Source: Aquirickettsiella gammari (lineage in GTDB: Bacteria; Pseudomonadota; Gammaproteobacteria; Diplorickettsiales; Diplorickettsiaceae). Taken from it: a DNA stretch of 64,000 nucleotides. A model generated the notes under the pieces. The model was not told the DNA's origin, did not search any database, and saw nothing but the letters and a program-made list of their open reading frames with translations. Location of the stretch: NCBI GenBank assembly GCA_963701065.1, contig OY969558.1, positions 806,001 to 870,000 on the forward strand, written 5' to 3'. Made by a program: the position numbers and the translations under genes. The stretch's first letter is position 1. Every line of letters starts with the position of its first letter. Positions 36,366 to 45,727 of this stretch are shown here, one piece after another.

Positions 36366-37553
36366 ATGGATAATTACACGATATTTACTTCGGAATCAGT
36401 GTCGGAAGGACATCCTGACAAAATTGCGGATCAAATTTCTGACGCAGTCCTTGACGCGATCTTGATCCAAGATAAGGACGCCCGCGTTGCCTGTGAAACC
36501 TTAGTTAAAACCGGAATGGTATTAGTTGCCGGCGAGATAACAACAACAGCTTGGGTTGATGTAGAGCAAATTGTCAGAGAGACTGTTAAAGAGATTGGTT
36601 ATAACAGCTCATCGATGGGATTTGATTGGGAATCCTGTGCTGTTATGTCAGCTATTGGTAAGCAATCACCTGATATTGCGCAGGGTGTTGATAAGCTCGA
36701 TAAGCTTGAGCAAGGCGCAGGCGATCAAGGTTTGATGTTTGGTTACGCCAGTAATGAAACGGATGTGCTTATGCCGGCTGCTATTACTTATGCGCATCGC
36801 TTGATGGAACGGCAGGCCAAATTACGCAAAAATAATAGTTTAAGTTGGTTACGGCCGGATGCTAAAAGCCAAGTAAGTTTACGATACCAAAATGGTAAAC
36901 CTATTGGTGTCGAAACCGTCGTACTCTCTACTCAACATGCCCCTGATATAGCCTATGACGATCTTAAAGAAGCCGTTATGGAAGAGATTATTAAACCTGT
37001 CTTTCCATCAGGGTGGCTGACGAAAACCACCAAGTACTATGTAAACCCAACAGGGCGTTTTGTTATCGGCGGGCCCTTAGGAGATACCGGTTTGACGGGG
37101 CGTAAAATTATTGTCGATACTTACGGTGGTATGGCGCGTCATGGGGGGGGCTGTTTTTCAGGTAAGGATCCCAGTAAGGTAGATCGTTCGGCGGCTTACG
37201 CAGCACGTTATGTGGCCAAAAATATTGTGGCAGCAGGCTTGGCCGATCGTTGTGAAATACAAATTTCTTATGCAATTGGTGTTGCAGAGCCGACATCCAT
37301 TAACATTAATACCTTCGGTACGGCGAAATTAGCGGACCAACGTATTATTGAGTTAATCCAGCAACATTTTGATCTGAGGCCGCGAGGCTTAATTGAAATG
37401 CTGGATTTATTGCGCCCTATCTATAAGGCAACAGCGGCCTATGGTCATTTTGGGCGCGAGAAAGAAAACTTTCCTTGGGAAAAAACAGATAAATTAGAGC
37501 TATTACGTGCTGCGCTATTGACGCATGAGATGAAACAGGTCACGGAGTTTTAA
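36366..37553 (+). CDS. metK: S-adenosylmethionine synthetase
   Basis: Makes SAM from methionine and ATP. 395 residues with FTSESVSEGHPDKIADQISD, GAGDQGLMFGYA, and a GGP-x-GDTGLTGRKIIVDTYGG block. The P-loop-like motif usually reading HGGGAFSGKD is HGGGCFSGKD here (A to C), encoded around a run of eight G (37143-37150). Followed by ahcY after 47 bases, a typical methyl-cycle pairing that also serves BioC and BioA. I recognise no SAM riboswitch in the 190-base leader. Confidence 0.97.
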   Translation: MDNYTIFTSESVSEGHPDKIADQISDAVLDAILIQDKDARVACETLVKTGMVLVAGEITTTAWVDVEQIVRETVKEIGYNSSSMGFDWESCAVMSAIGKQSPDIAQGVDKLDKLEQGAGDQGLMFGYASNETDVLMPAAITYAHRLMERQAKLRKNNSLSWLRPDAKSQVSLRYQNGKPIGVETVVLSTQHAPDIAYDDLKEAVMEEIIKPVFPSGWLTKTTKYYVNPTGRFVIGGPLGDTGLTGRKIIVDTYGGMARHGGGCFSGKDPSKVDRSAAYAARYVAKNIVAAGLADRCEIQISYAIGVAEPTSININTFGTAKLADQRIIELIQQHFDLRPRGLIEMLDLLRPIYKATAAYGHFGREKENFPWEKTDKLELLRAALLTHEMKQVTEF

Positions 37554-37600
37554 TAATCTGATGAAGATAATTTAATGAAAGCGATTGAAAAGGTATTTAT

Positions 37601-38917
37601 ATGATAACAGAAAAAGTAAAGACTACCGTTGTTGACTACAAGGTAGCTGATTTAAGTTTGTCTGAGTGGGGTCGAAGAGAAATTACCATTGCCGAAACAG
37701 AAATGCCTGGTTTGATGGCATTGCGTAAAAAATATGCAGACGAACAACCTTTAAAGGGAGCACGTATCGCCGGTTGTCTACATATGACCATACAAACGGC
37801 TGTGTTAATTGAAACTTTACTTGAATTGGGCGCTGAGGTTCGTTGGTCTTCTTGTAATATTTTTTCTACTCAAGATCATGCCGCGGCCGCTATGGCCGCT
37901 CGAAATATCCCAGTTTTTGCTTGGAAAGGCGAGTCAGAAGAGGAATTTTGGTGGTGTATTGAGCAGACTTTAATGGGGCCTGATGGCTGGATACCTAATT
38001 TATTATTAGATGATGGTGGTGATCTTACCTTGTTGCTACATGAGAAATATCCTAAGTTGTTACAGGCTATCAAGGGTGTTTCAGAGGAAACCACAACGGG
38101 CGTGCATCGGCTTTATCAAATGCAAAAGGAAAAAACACTATTAACTCCAGCAATTAATGTCAATGATTCGGTAACCAAGTCTAAATTTGATAATTTATAT
38201 GGTTGCAGAGAGTCTCTAATCGATGCTTTAAAGCGTGCAACGGATGTTATGATTGCCGGTAAAATCGTGGTTGTTTGTGGTTATGGCGATGTTGGTAAAG
38301 GATGCGCTCAGAGTTTAAGATCCTATGGCGCAACGGTATGGATTACTGAGATCGATCCTATTTGTGCATTACAAGCCGCCATGGAAGGCTATCGTGTCGT
38401 CACAATGGATGATGTAGCAAGCCAAGGGGATATATTTGTAACAGCGACAGGGAATAAAGAGGTTATCACCTTATCGCATATGAAACAGATGAAGGATCTC
38501 GCTATAGTATGTAACATCGGCCATTTTGATTCAGAGATAGATGTAGCTGGATTGCGTCAATTTAATTGGTTAAATATTAAGCCCCAAGTCGATCAAATAA
38601 ACTTTCCAGATAAAAAACGTTTGTTGTTGTTAGCAGAAGGTCGTCTCGTTAATTTAGGTTGTGCGACAGGACATCCGAGTTTTGTTATGTCTAACTCATT
38701 TACTAATCAAGTCTTAGCACAAATTGAATTATGGCAACATAGTGACCGTTATGAAAAAGGTAAGGTCTATATGTTGCCCAAAGAATTGGATGAGCAAGTA
38801 GCTCGTCTACATTTAGAGAAAGTGGGCGCCAAGTTAACAAAATTAACCCCTGAGCAAGCAAGCTACATCGGCGTGAAGTCCAATGGACCTTATAAATCGG
38901 ACTATTATCGTTATTAA
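37601..38917 (+). CDS. ahcY: S-adenosylhomocysteine hydrolase
   Basis: NAD-dependent hydrolysis of SAH to adenosine and homocysteine, relieving product inhibition of methyltransferases. 438 residues. SLSEWGRREITIAETEMPGL, HMTIQTAVLIETL, CGYGDVGKGCAQSL (NAD site) and VMSNSFTNQVLAQIEL are diagnostic. The C-terminal KSDYYRY is complete, as in the tetrameric enzyme. Probable operon with metK. No SAH riboswitch recognised in the short gap. Confidence 0.97.
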   Translation: MITEKVKTTVVDYKVADLSLSEWGRREITIAETEMPGLMALRKKYADEQPLKGARIAGCLHMTIQTAVLIETLLELGAEVRWSSCNIFSTQDHAAAAMAARNIPVFAWKGESEEEFWWCIEQTLMGPDGWIPNLLLDDGGDLTLLLHEKYPKLLQAIKGVSEETTTGVHRLYQMQKEKTLLTPAINVNDSVTKSKFDNLYGCRESLIDALKRATDVMIAGKIVVVCGYGDVGKGCAQSLRSYGATVWITEIDPICALQAAMEGYRVVTMDDVASQGDIFVTATGNKEVITLSHMKQMKDLAIVCNIGHFDSEIDVAGLRQFNWLNIKPQVDQINFPDKKRLLLLAEGRLVNLGCATGHPSFVMSNSFTNQVLAQIELWQHSDRYEKGKVYMLPKELDEQVARLHLEKVGAKLTKLTPEQASYIGVKSNGPYKSDYYRY

Positions 38918-38925
38918 TTAGAAAT

Positions 38926-39594
38926 TTATTTTTCTAGGGTTTTAACACCATCGTTTGTGGCAATTAATAATATATTGGCAGGACGTTGTGCGAATAATCC
39001 ATTACAAACCGTACCTGGGATATTGTTAAGTAAACGCTCTAATTTAATAGGATCAGTAAAATCCCAGTGTTGGGTATCTAAAATAATGTTGCCATTGTCA
39101 GTGGTAAATTTTTCCCGATAAATAGGAAATCCTCCTAATTTTACCAATTCTCTAGCCACATAACTGCGTGCCATTGGAATTACTTCGATAGGTAGGCTTT
39201 TTTGTCCTAATATATCCACATACTTGCTTTGATCAATAATACAGATAAAATTTTTACTCGCAGCAGCTATAATTTTTTCCCGAGTTAAGGCGCCTCCCGC
39301 ACCTTTTATGAGTTGTAAGTGGGAATTGACTTCATCGGCACCATCTATATAAAGCGCTAATTCTCCTACACTATTTAGGTTTAAAGTGGGAATACCAAGT
39401 TGCTTTAAGCGTTTTTCTGTCTCGATAGAAGCGGCGACGACACCTTCGATTTTATGCTTAACAGGCGCTAAAGCGGCAATAAGATAGTTGACTGTACTGC
39501 CACTACCTAGACCAATGATATAGCCCGGCTTAATATAATCTAAAGCCGCTTGAGCAACTTTTTCTTTCAAAAATTCCTGGTTTTGTGTCATCAC
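38926..39594 (-). CDS. rpiA: Ribose-5-phosphate isomerase A
   Basis: Interconverts ribose-5-P and ribulose-5-P in the pentose phosphate pathway. 222 residues; IGLGSGSTVNYLI phosphate-binding loop, YIDGADEV, IKGAGGALTREKI with catalytic residues, and a C-terminal IPGTVCNGLFA. Convergent with ahcY, 8 bases between stops, so the two must share or lack a terminator. Confidence 0.96.
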   Translation of the reverse strand: MMTQNQEFLKEKVAQAALDYIKPGYIIGLGSGSTVNYLIAALAPVKHKIEGVVAASIETEKRLKQLGIPTLNLNSVGELALYIDGADEVNSHLQLIKGAGGALTREKIIAAASKNFICIIDQSKYVDILGQKSLPIEVIPMARSYVARELVKLGGFPIYREKFTTDNGNIILDTQHWDFTDPIKLERLLNNIPGTVCNGLFAQRPANILLIATNDGVKTLEK

Positions 39595-39763
39595 TACATT
39601 TACCTCAGTCTGAGACGTTTTGTAAGTACTACTTTGACATAAGGTAAAACGGCATGCAATTTCTACTTTTTAAACCGCTAGGTATATTTTCTTAATGGTT
39701 TAAAAAATAAAGATATTCTAAAGTACTATGAACCAGAGAGCATAATTTTTCCAAATTGAAATT

Positions 39764-40084
39764 TTACTTGCTTTCTGCGCCAACTATATAACCTATAAGT
39801 GCCGCTTCTTCTTGTGAGAAGCCATTTATTAGCTTAGGTGTGGTGAAAATTTGATGCGCTGTCCTCATAAAATACAATCCTTCGCCTAAAATATTTACCA
39901 TAAGAATGTTATCTCGATATTGTGCAATTAATTGGTAGCGTATTTGTTCAGGTATATTCCACATAGTGTAGCTCCCTAAAAAAACAGTTAAATAAGAACT
40001 ATTTTTTATATTTAAATCCTTATTTTTCCCTATGAAGAAAATATTTGTCTCAGATATCAAGTTTTTTAAATTAAACTTCGACAC
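39764..40084 (-). CDS. Hypothetical protein, 106 residues
   Basis: Not recognised. Mixed composition, no signal peptide or membrane helix. Its C-terminal half (YQLIAQYRDNIL then FSQEEAALIGYIVGAE) can be lined up with the C-terminal half of the unknown protein at 56316-56855 (RLIAKSYNHVL then LTPQETYDLGLTVGSE), hinting at a shared small family. Isolated on the minus strand with long non-coding flanks. I accept it as probably coding because of this similarity. Confidence 0.5.
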   Translation of the reverse strand: MSKFNLKNLISETNIFFIGKNKDLNIKNSSYLTVFLGSYTMWNIPEQIRYQLIAQYRDNILMVNILGEGLYFMRTAHQIFTTPKLINGFSQEEAALIGYIVGAESK

Positions 40085-40780
40085 TTAGAAAAACGACAAA
40101 ATTTACTTATCTTTTAAAACTATAGTATGCCTTGTCGTTACCAATTTCAATGTGCAAACCCAGAAAAAAAATTATAAAATCTCTAAAATTTAATAAATTT
40201 TTTACCATCTTGGTAAACTTAAAAAAACAAAATTTCTCGATTGCAAAAAAAATTAGCGGGTTAAATAAATAGATATTTTTTTGGAAAATGAAAAACTAAA
40301 TTAATATTAAAAAAATATAGGATTTTTACATGTATCCAACAATTAATAAAATTAATAAGAAAATTGATGGCTAGTAGAATTATTACTAAAATAGCGAACA
40401 AGCGGGTTAGAAATAGCCGGTAATTTCTCTATCATGCTCACCTAGGAGAGATAGTCAGTATGATAGGGACTTATTTGATAAATCTTTTCAAGGTAAAAAC
40501 TTAACTTATAGAAGTGGTATTAGGCTCCCCTTATTCACTATTGTTAGCAGACAGCGGTGTTTTTCTCGCTTAACGTTTTTTGATAAGCTGTGTTATGCTT
40601 CACCACTTTCTATTAGGTCTATTGAAGAATCGATGGTTTTTGTTTGATTTCCAGATGAACGCTTGTTAAAGAAGAAAATGTGCCAGGATTATGCCTGCGA
40701 GGGCCATTTAATTGAAATAAAACAAAAATGACGGTTTTCAAAAAGGTCTATTTGCTAAGTATTTTATTAAAGAGGGCTCT
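40085..40780. other. 700-base gene-poor region
   Basis: Very AT-rich in its first half (40085-40400) with only trivial open frames, for example a 14-codon one from about 40330. The second half (40400-40780) is less AT-rich and contains short complementary stretches such as CTATC/GATAG around 40435-40460. It might hold a small RNA or a decayed gene. No known RNA family recognised. The promoter for the DsbA-Mla-MurA operon must lie near its right end. Confidence 0.4.
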
Positions 40781-41461
40781 ATGTTTAGATTGGGATTGCG
40801 CAGCCTACTATTTTTAGTTTTATTAGTTAGTTTAACGGCTTGTGGAAAAATTAGTCATAATGCCAAAGCCTCTTCACCTACTGACTTTAAGGTGGGGAGA
40901 GATTATGAAGTTATTTCTACTGCTGAGATTATTCCTAAAGTGACCCCCAAAGTGGAAGTGCAGGTGGTTGAGTTTTTTAACTATGCTTGCCCCGCATGTT
41001 ATCACTTTGAACCAACTTTGGATAAATGGCTTGCACAAAAGCCAGCTTATGTAAAGTTTGAGCGTATTCCTATTATATTTCAAGCTAATTGGCGCAGTTT
41101 AGCGCGCGCTTATTATATTGCTCAAATGTTAGGCGTCGAAAAAGAGCTGACACCAGCTATATTTAAAGCTATACACGTTGAAGGGCAGGATTTATCAAAT
41201 CCTAAGCTACAAGAAGAGTTTTTTATAAAGCAGGGCGTGAAACAGCATGAATTTGAAAGTATAGCTGGTTTTTCCCCAGGTATTGATGCGCAGCTATTAA
41301 GAAGTGATACATTGATGCAGAAAGATAAAATTCTTGCTGCACCTACATTAGTTATAGATAATCGATTTAAGGTAGATCCTAATATGGTAGGCGGAGATCC
41401 GATTCGTTTTTTACAGGTTGCCGATTATCTGATAGAAAAAGTGAGAAAAGGAGACGAATAG
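40781..41461 (+). CDS. DsbA-like thiol:disulfide oxidoreductase, predicted lipoprotein
   Basis: 226 residues. The signal peptide ends in a lipobox LTAC with C21, so it should be lipid-anchored in the periplasm. Thioredoxin-fold active site is C70-P-A-C73, with the cis-proline in AAPTLVID. DsbA normally has CPHC; CPAC here may shift its redox potential. Length and the GGDPIRFLQVADYLI end match DsbA. It stops one base before the mlaF start codon, so it appears to be the first gene of the Mla-MurA operon. Related lipoprotein DsbA copies occur in Legionella and Coxiella. Confidence 0.87.
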   Translation: MFRLGLRSLLFLVLLVSLTACGKISHNAKASSPTDFKVGRDYEVISTAEIIPKVTPKVEVQVVEFFNYACPACYHFEPTLDKWLAQKPAYVKFERIPIIFQANWRSLARAYYIAQMLGVEKELTPAIFKAIHVEGQDLSNPKLQEEFFIKQGVKQHEFESIAGFSPGIDAQLLRSDTLMQKDKILAAPTLVIDNRFKVDPNMVGGDPIRFLQVADYLIEKVRKGDE

Positions 41462-41462
41462 C

Positions 41463-42254
41463 TTGAGTAATCTCGTTAATATTCAGGGTTTATATTTTAA
41501 TCGTAGTGGGCGTACGATTTTTTCTGATATCGAACTTAATATTTCACGAGGTAAAATAACAGCTATTATGGGGCCTAGTGGTTGTGGAAAGACAACTCTA
41601 TTACGCTTAATTGGTGGGCAGTTGAAACCAAAGCGAGGAAGTATCTATGTGGATGGTCAATTAATCAACCGATTACCACGAACTCGCTTGTACGAAATAC
41701 GTCGTAAAATGGGAGTTTTGTTTCAAAGCGGCGCATTATTTACCAACATAAATGTTTTTGAGAATGTTGCTTTCCCCTTAAGGGAGCATACAGAGCTAGC
41801 TGATTTTATGATTCGTGATATTGTGCTGATGAAATTACAATCTGTTGGTTTGCGTGGAGCTAAAAATCTGATGCCGAATCAGCTTTCAGGTGGTATGGCA
41901 CGCCGTGTTGCTTTGGCGAGAGCGATTGCCCTAGATCCAGAGCTTATTATGTATGACGAGCCTTTTACCGGCTTAGATCCTATTGCGCGGGGAGTGATCG
42001 TTAAACTGGTTTCGGATCTTAATAAAGCATTAGGTATCACAACGATTTTAGTTTCGCACGATGTGAAAGAAGCGCTTAGTATCGCAGATTATATTTATGT
42101 GATTGCCAGCGGAAAAATTATCGGCCAAGGAGCCCCTGAAAAGCTACGTGAGGACAAAAATCCAGAGGTTCAACAATTTTTGCGTGGTTTACCTGATGGA
42201 GTCGTTCCTTTTCACTACCCGGCTATTGATTATACCCAAGATTTACTTTCTTAA
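41463..42254 (+). CDS. mlaF: Phospholipid ABC transporter ATP-binding protein
   Basis: ATPase of the MlaFEDB complex that maintains outer-membrane lipid asymmetry. Walker A GPSGCGKTT, signature LSGGMARR, Walker B LIMYDEPFTGLDP and switch histidine in SHD are intact; 263 residues. TTG start at 41463 is supported by AAGGAG about 9 bases upstream and lack of a nearby ATG. Coupled to the DsbA-like gene. Confidence 0.94.
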   Translation: MSNLVNIQGLYFNRSGRTIFSDIELNISRGKITAIMGPSGCGKTTLLRLIGGQLKPKRGSIYVDGQLINRLPRTRLYEIRRKMGVLFQSGALFTNINVFENVAFPLREHTELADFMIRDIVLMKLQSVGLRGAKNLMPNQLSGGMARRVALARAIALDPELIMYDEPFTGLDPIARGVIVKLVSDLNKALGITTILVSHDVKEALSIADYIYVIASGKIIGQGAPEKLREDKNPEVQQFLRGLPDGVVPFHYPAIDYTQDLLS

Positions 42255-42258
42255 TACT

Positions 42259-43044
42259 ATGTTAATACTTGATAAACTAAGATTATTGGGTCAAGTCGGT
42301 CTAGAGCTATTAATGAGTCTCGGTCGTTCCGGGTTATTTTTGATACAGCTGTTAATTCGTAAGCCGCAATTTAAGAGAAGCTTTCCTTTGCTAATTGAGC
42401 AGTTATATTTTATTGGTGTACTGTCTTTAGTCATAATTGCCTTGTCAGGATTATTTATTGGGATGGTGGTAGGGTTACAAGGCTATAATACTTTAAACGG
42501 ATTTGGTGCGAGCCAGCAACTAGGCCAATTGGTTGCTTTGAGTGTGGTACGTGAATTAGGCCCTGTCGTGACAGCATTATTATTTGCAGGTCGGGCTGGC
42601 TCAGCGCTTACTGCTGAGATTGGCTTAATGAAATCAACGGAGCAACTTGCCAGTATGGAAATGATGGGTGTTGATCCTCTTTGGCGCGTAATTGCACCAC
42701 GATTTTGGGGTGGATTTATAGCGATGCCGCTTTTAATGGTTATTTTTAGTGCGGTTGCGATTTGGGGTGGTTATTTAGTAGGAGTAGTTTGGCTAGGTGT
42801 TGATGGTGGAACTTTTTGGAGCGCTATGCAAGCTACCGTTAATTTTAATGATGTTGTGAATGGAATTATAAAAAGTATAGTATTTGGTGGCGTCGTTACC
42901 TGGATTGCCGTATTTCAAGGATATGATACGGTTCCTACAGCCCAGGGGATTGGATTAGCTACAACACGAACTGTTGTTTATTCTTCCTTGGCTGTACTAG
43001 GCTTGGATTTTATATTAACCGCAGTGATGATGGGAGGTTGGTAA
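42259..43044 (+). CDS. mlaE: Phospholipid ABC transporter permease
   Basis: Inner-membrane permease subunit. Starting at ATG 42259 gives 261 residues (MLILDKLRLLGQVGLELL), the usual MlaE size. A longer reading from inside mlaF is not supported. ALSGLFIGMVVGLQGY, VRELGPVVTALLFAGRAGSALTAE and MEMMGVDPLWRVIAPR are family blocks. Starts 4 bases after mlaF. Confidence 0.94.
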   Translation: MLILDKLRLLGQVGLELLMSLGRSGLFLIQLLIRKPQFKRSFPLLIEQLYFIGVLSLVIIALSGLFIGMVVGLQGYNTLNGFGASQQLGQLVALSVVRELGPVVTALLFAGRAGSALTAEIGLMKSTEQLASMEMMGVDPLWRVIAPRFWGGFIAMPLLMVIFSAVAIWGGYLVGVVWLGVDGGTFWSAMQATVNFNDVVNGIIKSIVFGGVVTWIAVFQGYDTVPTAQGIGLATTRTVVYSSLAVLGLDFILTAVMMGGW

Positions 43045-43515
43045 GTGAGTGAAAGAATAATAGAGATTTGGGTTGGCTTATTTATGTTGTTTGGGATACT
43101 CGCTTTATTGACCTTGGCTTTTAAAGTAAGTGGGTTGAGTAGCGCTATTGGTGATGATGGATATAATCTAACAGCGGCTTTTGATAATGTGGGCGGATTA
43201 AAAGTACGTTCACCTGTTTCTTTAGCGGGCGTTCACATTGGCGAAGTAAGTGCAATAAAGCTTGATAATGTTCAATTTAAAGCCATAGTGACCCTGAAGA
43301 TTGATCCAAAATATCAACAATTGCCGATAGATACGTCAGCGAGCATTTTAACTCAGGGCCTATTAGGGGCTAATTATATTAATCTTACCCCAGGGTTTGC
43401 GCATACAGTCTTAAAAAATGGGGGTATTGTCCAAGATACCCATCCTGCGTTAATTTTAGAAGATCTTATCGGTCAATTAATATTTAGTTTAAAGAGCTCA
43501 GGGGGAAAGAAGTGA
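43045..43515 (+). CDS. mlaD: Phospholipid transport substrate-binding protein (MCE domain)
   Basis: 156-residue MCE protein: one N-terminal membrane helix (about residues 6-25), then a single MCE domain with VGGLKVRSPVSLAGVHIG and TQGLLGANYINLTPG. Forms the hexameric ring on MlaE in the periplasm. GTG start directly follows the mlaE stop codon; its 3' end overlaps mlaC by 4 bases. Confidence 0.93.
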   Translation: MSERIIEIWVGLFMLFGILALLTLAFKVSGLSSAIGDDGYNLTAAFDNVGGLKVRSPVSLAGVHIGEVSAIKLDNVQFKAIVTLKIDPKYQQLPIDTSASILTQGLLGANYINLTPGFAHTVLKNGGIVQDTHPALILEDLIGQLIFSLKSSGGKK

Positions 43516-44117
43516 AAAAAGTAATCATTGCCTTCATGGGATTATTAATTTTTACAGTGACGTTGGCTGCTCCTTCACCTGTAGAGTTGCTACAAAATAC
43601 ATCTAGGCAATTAATTGCGGCTTTGCAACAAAATCAAGCAACACTAAAAACAAAACCACAAATTGTTTATGGAATAGTTAATCAAATTTTACTACCCCAC
43701 GTCGATTTAATAAGTATGTCGAGTAAGGCATTAGGCCGTGAGGCTTGGTTAGGAGCAACGCCTATGCAAAGACAAGCATTTTCTCGGCAATTTGTTACTT
43801 TGCTTATCCATACTTATTCTAGCGCATTGGCGCAATATACCGATGAGAAGGTAAATTTTTTGCCACTGCGCGGGAATATTAATAATCAATTACGTCGTGT
43901 ACAAGTGAATAGTGTTATTGTTCGTGATACCGGCCCATCGATTAATGTTAGTTATCATTTAATGTTAGAAGAAGGTCAATGGATGCTTTATGATTTTAGC
44001 GTTGATGGCGTTAGTATGATGGCAAGCTTTCGTTCTCAGTTTGCTCAAGAATTACAACAAAGCGGTATTGACGGCCTGGTTAATAAATTGGCTCAACATA
44101 ATGCGCAGAATGCCTAA
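43512..44117 (+). CDS. mlaC: Periplasmic phospholipid shuttle
   Basis: Carries phospholipid between the outer-membrane MlaA complex and MlaFEDB. 201 residues with a signal peptide (ending TLAAP-like), PHVDLISMSSKALGREAW and YDFSVDGVSMMASFRSQFAQ, typical of MlaC. GTG start overlaps the mlaD stop, with GGGGGAAAGAA upstream as ribosome-binding site. mlaA is not in the window. Confidence 0.92.
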   Translation: MKKVIIAFMGLLIFTVTLAAPSPVELLQNTSRQLIAALQQNQATLKTKPQIVYGIVNQILLPHVDLISMSSKALGREAWLGATPMQRQAFSRQFVTLLIHTYSSALAQYTDEKVNFLPLRGNINNQLRRVQVNSVIVRDTGPSINVSYHLMLEEGQWMLYDFSVDGVSMMASFRSQFAQELQQSGIDGLVNKLAQHNAQNA

Positions 44118-44119
44118 AA

Positions 44120-44428
44120 ATGATTAAGCCATCTTTTGAGTGTAAAGAAAACCATAACTATGTTTTATCAGGGATTTTGAGTGTTGATACAGTTCCCGCT
44201 TTATGGCAGCAAAGTCAGGATATCTTAAAGCTTAGTAAAGGTTCGTTGCTCACTTTTAATTTAGAGCATGTAACTCAAAGTGATAGTAGCGGCGTTGCTT
44301 TATTAATTTCTTGGACGCGAATGTTAAATCGACGCGATCAAAAAATTTGCTTTGTGTGCCTACCTAGTCAAATGCTAGCCATCATCCAAGTATCAGATTT
44401 AGAAAAAATATTGCCGATAAAAATATAG
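44120..44428 (+). CDS. mlaB: STAS-domain subunit of the Mla transporter
   Basis: 102-residue STAS protein that binds MlaF. LSGILSVDTVPALWQ and FNLEHVTQSDSSGVALLISWTRM contain the conserved DSSG STAS loop. Position after mlaC and before murA is the same as in E. coli, except that the small BolA-family gene ibaG, normally between mlaB and murA, is absent. Confidence 0.88.
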   Translation: MIKPSFECKENHNYVLSGILSVDTVPALWQQSQDILKLSKGSLLTFNLEHVTQSDSSGVALLISWTRMLNRRDQKICFVCLPSQMLAIIQVSDLEKILPIKI

Positions 44429-44443
44429 GTAGAGAGATAAAAG

Positions 44444-45727
44444 GTGGATAAATTAATTATTAGAGGTGGTGTCCCGTTACAAGGTGAAGTACGAATTTCT
44501 GGCGCTAAGAATGCAACCTTACCTATTTTAGCGGCTTGTTTATTGTCAGAGGAGCCAATTACCTTATTCAATGTTCCTCATTTGCAAGATGTGACCACTA
44601 TGGTTGAGCTTTTAAGCGGCATGGGCGCTCAATTTACTATTGGTGAGCGCATGAGCCTAGAAGTCAGATCGCGTGATCTGACTGATTCCTACGCGCCTTA
44701 TGCGCTAGTTCGAAAAATGCGCGCCTCTATTTTAGTCCTAGGAGCATTGTTAGCGCGTTGTGGTGAAGCCATTGTTTCTTTGCCGGGCGGTTGTGCCATA
44801 GGAACCCGGCCTGTCAACTTACATATTCAAGGGCTTCAGGCTATGGGTGCAAAGATAGAAATAGAAAATGGCTATATTAAGGCTAAGACCAAGGGTCGAT
44901 TACAGGGTGCGTTTATTGAATTAGATACCATCACGGTTACAGGAACAGAAAATTTGATGATGGCCGCTACACTTGCCAAGGGTAAAACCGTTATAAAAAA
45001 CGCGGCGCGTGAACCTGAAGTTGTTGATTTGGCCAATTTTTTAAATAGCATTGGCGCGAATATTAGTGATGCAGGCACAGATACCATAACCATAGAAGGG
45101 GTTGAGCAGTTAACAGGTAGTTATTATCGTATTTTGCCCGATCGTATAGAAGCCGCCACCTATTTGATTGCAGTTGCATGTACTAGAGGCTTTATTCGTC
45201 TAAAAGATATTCAGGCTAATACCTTAGATGCTGTTATTTATACGCTGCGTCAAGCCGGCGCGGAAATCAGCGTGGGTGATCATTGGATCGAGCTTGATAT
45301 GCGTAATAAGCGTGCAAAAGCAGTTAATGTTAGCACAGCGCCCTATCCTGCCTTTCCTACCGATGCCCAAGCTCAAATCATGGCGCTTAATATTACGGCA
45401 GAAGGGACAGGGGTTATAACCGAAACGGTTTTTGAAAATCGTTTTATGCACGTCCAAGAAATGCGTCGTATGGGCGCTGACATTACCTTAAAAGGTAATG
45501 TAGCTATTTGTAAAGGTGTCGATAAATTAATGGGCGCAGAGGTTATGGCAACTGATTTACGGGCTTCAGCAAGTTTGGTACTTGCGGGCTTGATGGCAGA
45601 AGGTGAAACGACCGTAAATAGAATTTATCATATTGATCGCGGTTATGAATGTATCGAAGAAAAACTGTCACAGTTAGGCGGAAGAATTCGCCGTGTATCC
45701 GTATCGGATGCAGCTCAGCCTTATTAG
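44444..45727 (+). CDS. murA: UDP-N-acetylglucosamine 1-carboxyvinyltransferase
   Basis: First committed step of peptidoglycan synthesis. 427 residues; GTG start 15 bases after mlaB. K22 in SGAKNATLP and the PEP-reactive cysteine C117 in LPGGCAIG are present, so the enzyme should be fosfomycin-sensitive. FPTDAQAQIMALN and a C-terminal DRGYECIEEKL block complete the fold. Terminal gene of the Mla operon. Confidence 0.97.
   Translation: MDKLIIRGGVPLQGEVRISGAKNATLPILAACLLSEEPITLFNVPHLQDVTTMVELLSGMGAQFTIGERMSLEVRSRDLTDSYAPYALVRKMRASILVLGALLARCGEAIVSLPGGCAIGTRPVNLHIQGLQAMGAKIEIENGYIKAKTKGRLQGAFIELDTITVTGTENLMMAATLAKGKTVIKNAAREPEVVDLANFLNSIGANISDAGTDTITIEGVEQLTGSYYRILPDRIEAATYLIAVACTRGFIRLKDIQANTLDAVIYTLRQAGAEISVGDHWIELDMRNKRAKAVNVSTAPYPAFPTDAQAQIMALNITAEGTGVITETVFENRFMHVQEMRRMGADITLKGNVAICKGVDKLMGAEVMATDLRASASLVLAGLMAEGETTVNRIYHIDRGYECIEEKLSQLGGRIRRVSVSDAAQPY

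Noticed and set aside
42103..42258. Extended N-terminus of MlaE reaching back into mlaF
   Set aside because: The extra 52 residues match no MlaE; ATG 42259 gives the family length and start.
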